Translations under genes and position numbers: made by a program
Shown: positions 6,201 to 11,449 of the stretch, piece after piece
Position numbering within the stretch: the first letter of the stretch is position 1
Layout: every line of letters begins with the position of its first letter
NCBI GenBank assembly: GCA_023432725.1
Contig: JAEYUH010000135.1
Coordinates: 1-11,449, forward strand
Length of the DNA: 11,449 nucleotides
Origin: Actinomycetes bacterium
Lineage (GTDB): Bacteria > Actinomycetota > Actinomycetes > Propionibacteriales > Propionibacteriaceae
Direction of reading: 5' to 3'
Notes under the pieces: generated by a model
The model's database searches: none
The model's input: only the letters and a program-made list of their open reading frames with translations
Told to the model about the DNA's origin: nothing

Positions 6201-6815
6201 ATGCCTGAGGGCTCACCCGTGCACGTTCCCGACGACGGGCTGACCACCCGGGAGCGGCGGCTGCGTCCGGCGCTGGTCGTGAACACCGGCGAGGGCAAGG
6301 GCAAGACCACGGCTGCGATGGGGCTGGCGTTGCGCGCCTGGCACCAGGGCTGGTCGATCGGGGTGTTCCAGTTCATCAAGTCGGGCAAGTGGCTCTCGGG
6401 TGAGCGGATCGCACTGGAAGCCCTGGGTGCCGAGCACGAGCGCAGTGGTGCGGGCGGCGAGGTGGAGTGGTTCGCCACCGGCGCCGGGCGGCGCTGGGTG
6501 CGCAAGCCGGACGCCGAACCCGATCATGCAGACGCCGCGCGCGAGGCGTGGGACGAGGTGACGGAGCGTCTCGCGGCCGAACGCCATACCCTCTACGTGC
6601 TGGACGAGTTCACCTACCCGCTGATCTGGGGCTGGCTCGACCTGGCCGACGTGGTGACCACCCTGCGCGACCGTCCGGGAACCCAGCACGTGGTGATCAC
6701 CGGACGGGGCGCGCCCGCCGAACTGGTCGAGATCGCCACCACCGTCACCCACATGACCAAGGTGAAGCACTCCTTCGACACCGGCCAGAAGGGCCAGGCG
6801 GGGATCGAATGGTGA
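6201..6815 (+). CDS. cobO: cob(I)yrinic acid a,c-diamide adenosyltransferase CobO
   Basis: This 204-residue cytoplasmic CobA/CobO/BtuR-type enzyme moves the 5'-deoxyadenosyl group of ATP to Co(I) of the corrinoid. The N-terminal DDGLTTRERR (11-20) and the unusual P-loop NTGEGKGKTT (28-37) are diagnostic. Later conserved blocks are VFQFIKSGKW, a Walker B-like VLDEFTYPL, VVITGRGAP and a C-terminal KVKHSFDTGQKGQAGIEW run. Length matches the family. The ATG at 6201 follows a weak GAGG. An in-frame GTG at 6219 would remove residues before the conserved segment, so it is possible but less likely. The end overlaps cobB by 7 nt (6809-6815), implying translational coupling. It is the first gene of the cobO-cobBC-cobF unit. 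Confidence 0.96.
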   Translation: MPEGSPVHVPDDGLTTRERRLRPALVVNTGEGKGKTTAAMGLALRAWHQGWSIGVFQFIKSGKWLSGERIALEALGAEHERSGAGGEVEWFATGAGRRWVRKPDAEPDHADAAREAWDEVTERLAAERHTLYVLDEFTYPLIWGWLDLADVVTTLRDRPGTQHVVITGRGAPAELVEIATTVTHMTKVKHSFDTGQKGQAGIEW

Positions 6816-9253
6816 GGCTTCCCCGGCTCGTGGTCGCCGCAGCCGCCTCCTCGGCGGGCAAGACCACCATCGCGACCGGTCTGATGGGGGCGCTGCGCGC
6901 CTCCGGGCACGAGGTCGCCGGGTTCAAGGTCGGTCCGGACTTCATCGATCCCGGTTACCACGGACTGGCGACCGGCCGGCCCGGGCGCAACCTCGACCCA
7001 GTGCTGACCAGCGAGGCGCTTGTGCCGCGGCTGCTCCTGCATGGAGCGCTCACCCCGGTGCCCGCGGAGGTGGCGATGATCGAGGGCGTGATGGGCCTGT
7101 TCGACGGCCAGCTCGGCAGCGACGGCTTCGGCTCCACCGCGCACGTCGCCCGCCTGCTGGGCGCACCGGTGCTGCTGGTGGTCGACGCCGCCGGCTCCTC
7201 GCGTACCGCCGCCGCGGTGGCGCTCGGGCTGCGCGGCTTCGACCCGGCGGTGCGGATCGCCGGTGTGGTCGTCAACCGGGTGGCCAGCCCCCGGCACGCA
7301 TCCGAGCTCGCCGGGGTGTTCGCGGCCGCCGGCGTGCCGGTGCTCGGCATGGTGCCACGCAACGCCAACATCTCTGCGCCGTCCCGCCACCTCGGACTGG
7401 TGCCGGCCGCCGAGAGGTGGGAGTCCGCCGACACCATCGAGGCTCTCGCCGCGCACGTGGCCGACCACGTCGACCTCGACGTCGTGCTGGCCCTGGCGGC
7501 GTCCGCGCCCGAGCTGGACGCCGAACCGTGGGACGCCCGTGAGGTGGTCACGCCGGTCACCGGCCGGCCCCTGGTCGGGGTGTTCGCCGGCCGCGCGTTC
7601 ACCTTCCGCTACGCCGAGACCACCGAACTGCTCGAGGCCGCCGGCTGCGAGGTCACCGAGATCGACCCGCTCGTCGACGACCGGCTGCCCTCCGGGCTGG
7701 CTGGGCTGTACATCGGCGGCGGCTTCCCCGAGGTGCACGCGGTCGAGCTCAGCCGCAACGCCGCGCTGCGTTCGGCAATCGGTGCCGCCATCGCCGACGG
7801 GCTGCCGACCGTCGGGGAGTGCGCGGGCCAGCTGTACCTCGGCGAGCACCTCGACGGTCACCCGATGGTGGGAGCCCTCCCCGCGTCGGCGCGGATGACG
7901 CCTCGGCTCGCCCTTGGCTACCGACGGGCCACCGCACCGGCAGGGACTCTGATCGCCGCGGCAGGCACCGGCATCACCGGCCACGAGTTCCATCGCACCC
8001 AGACCCTTCCCGGGCACGGCGCGTCCCCGGCCTGGACCTGGGCCGAGGTGGCCGAGGGCTTCTCGGCCGATCCGGCGGGCACCGGCGCACCGTCCCTGCA
8101 CGCGTCCTACCTGCACGTGCACTGGGCCGGCGCACCCGAGTGCGCCCAGCGCTTCGCCGACGCCGCGGCCGGCTTCGCTGCCCGGCGCGGTGGCATCAGC
8201 CACACTCCCACGACCGGACGGCTGGACGGCATCGACCTGCACCACCACGGCGACAAGGACACCCGCCCCGGACTGGTCGACCTCGCCGTGAACGTGATGC
8301 TGCCCCGGCCCCCGGTCTGGCTGGCCACCCGCATCGAAGCCGCCCTGGACTCGCTCGGGGAGTACCCCGACGCTGCCACCGCCAGGGCCTCGATCGCCGA
8401 CCTGCACGGCGTCCCCCACGAGATGGTGCTGCCCACCGCCGGCGGCGCCGAGGCGTTCGCGCTGGTCGCACGCACGATCACCGCCGCGCACCCGCTGGTC
8501 GTCCACCCCCAGTTCACCGAGCCCGAGGCCGCGCTGCGCGCCGCGGGTCATCCCGTCCAGAGGTGGCTCCTGCCGGTCGAGACCGGCGCCCCGGTCCCTG
8601 GCCTCGCTGCCATCCCCGCGTGGGCGGACGCCGTGTTCGTCGGCAACCCGACCAACCCCACCGGATGGCTGCACCGGCGCGACGAGCTGCTCGCCCTCGC
8701 GCGCGGCCGGCTGTTGGTGGTCGACGAGGCGTTCATGGACGCCACCGATGAACACGAGTCACTGATCGGACCGGCGATGCCGAACCTGCTGGTGCTGCGG
8801 TCGCTGTCCAAGACCTGGGGCCTCGCCGGCCTCCGCGTCGGGTACGTCGTCGGCGACCCAAGCCTGATTGCCCGGCTCGCCCAAGCCCAACCGGCCTGGC
8901 CGATCTCGGCGCCCGCCGTCGCAGCCATGGTCGCGACGAGCACGCCGGAAGCGCTCGCGGAAGCGGCCGCCCGCTACGCAGAGGTCGCGCACAATCGGGA
9001 ACACCTGGTCACCGCCCTCGCCGCCGCCGGCTTTGGCGCCGCGACGAGCAGTGCGCCGTTCGTCCTGGTCGACACCTCGCCGTGCGGGCCCGCGTCGGTG
9101 CGCGAAGCGCTTGCGGGAAGGGGCTTCGCCGTCCGTCGCGGCGAGTCGTTCCCCGGCCTCGGCCCCACCTGGATCCGGGTCAAGGTGCCCGACCCCGTCG
9201 TTGCCGACCGCCTCGTTGAGGCGCTCTGCTCGCTCACGGAAGGCCGCCCATGA
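6809..9253 (+). CDS. cobB-cobC: fused CobB-CobC: cobyrinic acid a,c-diamide synthase plus threonine-phosphate decarboxylase
   Basis: This is an 814-residue two-enzyme protein. Residues 1-~460 are CobB, the ATP/glutamine amidotransferase for side chains a and c. It has P-loop ASSAGKTT (13-20), FKVGPDFIDPGYH, EGVMGLFDG, the glutaminase nucleophile Cys338 in GECAG, and a YLHVHW block (His436/His438). From about 463 to the end is a PLP-dependent CobC/CobD-like domain, which makes (R)-1-amino-2-propanol phosphate from L-threonine phosphate. It starts at a HHHGD motif and shows NPTNPTG (613-619), VDEAF (Asp639), the PLP lysine Lys668 in SLSKTWGL, Arg676 in GLRVGY, and IRVKVP near the end. No stop or frameshift separates the halves, and both look complete. 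The ATG at 6809 overlaps cobO, with GTG at 6812 as an alternative, and the end overlaps cobF by 4 nt (ATGA). The GECAG form, where many relatives have AECGG or AECAG, is a mild variant. Confidence 0.94.
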   Translation: MVRLPRLVVAAAASSAGKTTIATGLMGALRASGHEVAGFKVGPDFIDPGYHGLATGRPGRNLDPVLTSEALVPRLLLHGALTPVPAEVAMIEGVMGLFDGQLGSDGFGSTAHVARLLGAPVLLVVDAAGSSRTAAAVALGLRGFDPAVRIAGVVVNRVASPRHASELAGVFAAAGVPVLGMVPRNANISAPSRHLGLVPAAERWESADTIEALAAHVADHVDLDVVLALAASAPELDAEPWDAREVVTPVTGRPLVGVFAGRAFTFRYAETTELLEAAGCEVTEIDPLVDDRLPSGLAGLYIGGGFPEVHAVELSRNAALRSAIGAAIADGLPTVGECAGQLYLGEHLDGHPMVGALPASARMTPRLALGYRRATAPAGTLIAAAGTGITGHEFHRTQTLPGHGASPAWTWAEVAEGFSADPAGTGAPSLHASYLHVHWAGAPECAQRFADAAAGFAARRGGISHTPTTGRLDGIDLHHHGDKDTRPGLVDLAVNVMLPRPPVWLATRIEAALDSLGEYPDAATARASIADLHGVPHEMVLPTAGGAEAFALVARTITAAHPLVVHPQFTEPEAALRAAGHPVQRWLLPVETGAPVPGLAAIPAWADAVFVGNPTNPTGWLHRRDELLALARGRLLVVDEAFMDATDEHESLIGPAMPNLLVLRSLSKTWGLAGLRVGYVVGDPSLIARLAQAQPAWPISAPAVAAMVATSTPEALAEAAARYAEVAHNREHLVTALAAAGFGAATSSAPFVLVDTSPCGPASVREALAGRGFAVRRGESFPGLGPTWIRVKVPDPVVADRLVEALCSLTEGRP

Positions 9254-10014
9254 GCCGGGAACTCGTCCTGATCGGCATTGGTGCCGGAGACCCCGACTGG
9301 GTGACCCTCGAAGCCGTCCGGGCGATCCAGGAGATCGACGTCCTGTTCGTCGTGCTGAAGGAGGACGAGCTCGACGACCTGGTGCAGGCCCGCCGTGAGG
9401 TCGTCGCCCGACACCGGCGGACGCCGCTGCGGACCGTCGAACTCAGGGATCCGCCCCGACCGTGGCGCTCCGCCCCCGACTACGACGCGGCGGTCGCGCT
9501 GTGGCGGGCTCAGCGCCTCGATGAGTGGGGAGCCGCGGTGGCGACGGAACTCGGCGACGGCCACGCCGGCGGCTTCCTGGTCTGGGGCGACCCCAGCCTC
9601 TACGAGAGCACCCTCGCGATCGCGGACGAACTGGCGCGGAACGCGGCGGCCGAGCAGCCGCTGCAGCTTCGGGTGATACCTGGCGTGAGTAGCGTCCTCG
9701 CGCTCGCCGCACGCCACCGAATCCCGCTGAACCGGCAGGGCCGCGCGCTGCAGATCAGCCCGGCACGCCTGCTGCAGGACGGCATGCCCGACGGGATCGA
9801 CGACGTGGTGGTCATGCTGGACGGCCGCCAGACGTTCGCCGCCATCGACCCGACCGGCCTGGACATCTACTGGGGTGCCTACCTCGGCTCGCCCGACGAG
9901 ATCCTGATCGCCGGGCCGCTCGACCAGGTGCGCGCCGAGATCACCACCCGCCGGGCGGCAGCAGCCGCGCGCAACGGCTGGATGTTCGACACCTATCTGC
10001 TGCGCCGACGCTGA
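9250..10014 (+). CDS. cobF: precorrin-6A synthase (deacetylating) CobF
   Basis: This 254-residue cytoplasmic SAM methyltransferase methylates C1 of precorrin-5 and releases acetate, giving precorrin-6A. It belongs to the tetrapyrrole methyltransferase superfamily: GIGAGDP (9-15), VWGDPSLYEST (111-121) and VIPGVSSV (142-149). The CobF type is indicated by the N-terminal block LVLIGIGAGDPDWVTLEAV and the C-terminal WMFDTYLLR. Length is normal. CobF is specific to the oxygen-dependent pathway. The ATG at 9250 overlaps the cobBC stop by 4 nt and has GAAGG 6 nt upstream. The TGA stop (10012-10014) directly abuts the cobK stop on the other strand, so no terminator lies between the two convergent units. 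Confidence 0.95.
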   Translation: MSRELVLIGIGAGDPDWVTLEAVRAIQEIDVLFVVLKEDELDDLVQARREVVARHRRTPLRTVELRDPPRPWRSAPDYDAAVALWRAQRLDEWGAAVATELGDGHAGGFLVWGDPSLYESTLAIADELARNAAAEQPLQLRVIPGVSSVLALAARHRIPLNRQGRALQISPARLLQDGMPDGIDDVVVMLDGRQTFAAIDPTGLDIYWGAYLGSPDEILIAGPLDQVRAEITTRRAAAAARNGWMFDTYLLRRR

Positions 10015-10758
10015 TCAGCGCCGCCGTCGCACAGCCTCGAGCCAGGCGAGCGCGTCAGCCACCGTGGCGACGACCGGGACGCCCGGCAGCAGCGGCGGCC
10101 GGCGCACGACGACCACGGCCACGCCGAGTCTGGTCGCGGCGTCCAGCTTGGCGTCCGTGGGGCCGCCGGAGTCCTTGGTCACCAGCACGTCGATGCCGCG
10201 GCCGCGCAGCAGGTCGAGTTCGCCGCCCAGCGTGAACGGACCCCGGGCCCGCAGCACCTCCCAGTTGGCGGGTGGATCGATCTCGGGCACATCGATGACG
10301 CGGAGCAGCACATACCGGTCGGTCCAGTCCGCGAAGGCAGCCAGGCTCTGACGACCAGTGGCCAGGAAGATCCGCTCGCCCAGCGTCTCGGCGACTCGCC
10401 GTGCCTCCGCGAGCGTGTCCACCCAGTGCCACACCGCAGCCTCCGGACGGTCGGCCCAGCCGGGCCTGGACAGCCGGAGCAACGCCACCCCGGTCGCCGC
10501 ACAGGCTGCTGCCGCGTTCGCCGTCATCCGCTCGGCGAACGGGTGGGTGGCGTCGACCATCACGGTGATGTCGTTGTCCCGCAGGTAGGCGGCCAGTCCG
10601 TCCGCGCCGCCGAAGCCACCGACCCGCACCGACCCGGCCGGCAGCCGCGGCTCGGCCACATCGCCGGCCAGCGAGGTCACCACCGGCACCCCTGCGGCAG
10701 CCAGGCGATCGGCCAGGCTCCGTGCTTCGGCGGTGCCACCGAGCAGCAGGACGGTCAC
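10015..10758 (-). CDS. cobK: precorrin-6A reductase CobK
   Basis: This 247-residue cytoplasmic NADPH-dependent reductase converts precorrin-6A, the CobF product, to precorrin-6B, the CbiT substrate. Diagnostic segments are the N-terminal nucleotide-binding LLGGTAEAR (5-13), DATHPFA (69-75), TGRQ (134-137), RGPF (172-175) and TKDSGG (194-199). Length is normal. The start is GTG at 10758-10756, with GGTGG about 8 nt upstream. The GTG overlaps the cbiB stop by 4 nt (GTGA), so cbiB and cobK are cotranscribed and coupled. A neighbouring in-frame ATG is absent, which supports the GTG. The alternative, a CbiJ acting on cobalt-containing intermediates, is similar in sequence. The adjacent CobF favours CobK. 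Confidence 0.95.
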   Translation of the reverse strand: MTVLLLGGTAEARSLADRLAAAGVPVVTSLAGDVAEPRLPAGSVRVGGFGGADGLAAYLRDNDITVMVDATHPFAERMTANAAAACAATGVALLRLSRPGWADRPEAAVWHWVDTLAEARRVAETLGERIFLATGRQSLAAFADWTDRYVLLRVIDVPEIDPPANWEVLRARGPFTLGGELDLLRGRGIDVLVTKDSGGPTDAKLDAATRLGVAVVVVRRPPLLPGVPVVATVADALAWLEAVRRRR

Positions 10759-11449
10759 CGTCGACGTCCACCAGCCAGTGCGAGGGCCACCGCCACAGCG
10801 GCGGCGCCTGCCGAGACGGCCAGCGCCAGCCGGTTCGCCCGCGTCAGGTCGGCCGGTGTCGGCGGCGGGCCGTAGCCGAGTTCGCCGCGGTCCTCGACCA
10901 CGCCGCCGTAGGTGTTGCGTCCGCCGAGTCGAACCCCGAGCGCGCCGGCGAAGGCGGCCTCCACCACCCCGCCGTTCGGGCTGGGGTGCTGCCCGGACTG
11001 CTCACGGACGGCACGGACGGAGTCCGCCGGATCGCCACCGACCAGCGGCGCTGCGGCGGTCGCCAGCGCAGCGGTCAGCCTTGCCGGCGCCCAGTTGGCG
11101 AGGTCGTCGAGCTTGGCGGCAGCCCAACCGAAGCGGCGGTAGCGGTCGTTGCGGTAGCCCACCATCGCGTCGAGGGTGTTGATCACCCGGTAGCCGAGCA
11201 GCCCCGGAATCCCGGCGACGGCACCCCAGAACAGTGGCGCGACGACGGCGTCGGAGGTGTTCTCCGCGACCGATTCCAGGGCGGCGCGGGCTACGCCGTC
11301 GGCGTCAAGGGTCTCCGGGTCGCGACTCACCAGGTTGGCCACCCGGGCCCGCGCACCTGGCAGGTCGGCCGTGGCGAGCCGGTCGGCGATCGCCTCGGAC
11401 TCCCGCGCCAGGGATCGTCCGCCCAGCACCATCCAGGTGGCGGCTGCGG
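10755..11449 (-). CDS. cbiB: adenosylcobinamide-phosphate synthase CbiB (CobD), 5' end outside window
   Basis: About 230 C-terminal residues of this polytopic membrane enzyme are present, and the frame is open through the right edge. The usual length is about 310, so roughly 80 residues are missing. The first ATG in the window (11432) is internal: the residues before it (AAATW) continue a typical CbiB helix. CbiB joins adenosylcobyric acid to aminopropanol phosphate, the product of the CobC half of the cobBC gene. Visible family blocks are LVSRDPETLD, ESVAENTSDAVVAPLFW-type sequence, GYRVINTLDAMVGYRN, KLDDLANWAPARLTA and HPSPNGGVVEAAFAGALGVRLGG. A final hydrophobic helix precedes an arginine tail. 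Its stop overlaps the cobK start (GTGA). It is the upstream gene of a cbiB-cobK unit that may begin further right. Confidence 0.95.
   Translation of the reverse strand, partial: AAATWMVLGGRSLARESEAIADRLATADLPGARARVANLVSRDPETLDADGVARAALESVAENTSDAVVAPLFWGAVAGIPGLLGYRVINTLDAMVGYRNDRYRRFGWAAAKLDDLANWAPARLTAALATAAAPLVGGDPADSVRAVREQSGQHPSPNGGVVEAAFAGALGVRLGGRNTYGGVVEDRGELGYGPPPTPADLTRANRLALAVSAGAAAVAVALALAGGRRR

Noticed and set aside
6173..6208. Short GTG-started leader ORF (11 codons) before and overlapping the cobO start
   Set aside because: No ribosome site or regulatory codon run, and likely chance in GC-rich DNA.
6614..8755. 713-codon open frame on the minus strand opposite cobO and cobBC
   Set aside because: Antisense shadow of two clearly conserved genes in very GC-rich DNA. 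The translation is low-complexity G/R/H/V-rich with no recognisable domain.
1..11449. CRISPR arrays, tRNA/rRNA genes, transposase or phage genes
   Set aside because: No regularly spaced repeats, no tRNA cloverleaf or rRNA core sequences and no recombinase motifs were seen on either strand.

Overview
The window is a cobalamin (vitamin B12) biosynthesis and cobalt-uptake region from a high-GC Gram-positive bacterium, almost certainly an actinomycete. The reasons are the very high G+C content in nearly every gene, the frequent GTG starts, the 4-nt ATGA/GTGA gene overlaps, and a left-flanking gene of a typically actinobacterial NERD family. A Propionibacteriaceae-like host is possible but cannot be settled from this sequence.

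Layout, left to right. (1) Positions 1-912: 3' part of a NERD (nuclease-related domain) protein gene with a C-terminal membrane segment, unrelated to B12. (2) 913-1264: a less GC-rich patch with nested inverted repeats (939-1020). It abuts an amputated 5' end of cobT on the minus strand (1003-1200), then a short divergent control region. (3) 1265-2707 (+): cobQ, cobyric acid synthase. (4) 2665-5310 (-): cbiM-cbiN-cbiQ-cbiO, a complete energy-coupling cobalt importer whose four genes overlap by 1-4 nt. It is preceded by a cobalamin riboswitch (about 5356-5481) and a hairpin that can hide the cbiM ribosome binding site (5317-5348). (5) 5547-6134 (-): a stand-alone CbiT-type precorrin decarboxylating methyltransferase. 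(6) 6201-10014 (+): cobO, a fused cobB-cobC gene and cobF, all overlapping. (7) 10015-11449 (-): cobK and cbiB (cut by the right edge), running toward cobF.

How they work together. CbiMNQO imports Co2+. CobF, CobK and CbiT act in sequence on the corrin ring (precorrin-5 to 6A to 6B to 8). CobF and CobK acting on metal-free precorrins are markers of the oxygen-dependent, late-cobalt route. The CobB half amidates the a and c side chains, CobO adenosylates cobalt, and CobQ amidates the remaining b, d, e and g side chains. The CobC half makes aminopropanol phosphate from threonine phosphate, and CbiB attaches it. Genes for the earlier ring methylations, cobalt insertion (CobNST) and the nucleotide-loop enzymes (CobU, CobS, intact CobT) are not in this window.

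I see no new defence or mobile system. The points most worth a second look are the cobT remnant with an intact ribosome binding site, the repeat patch at its break, the CobB-CobC fusion, and the riboswitch with its ribosome-site-masking hairpin.
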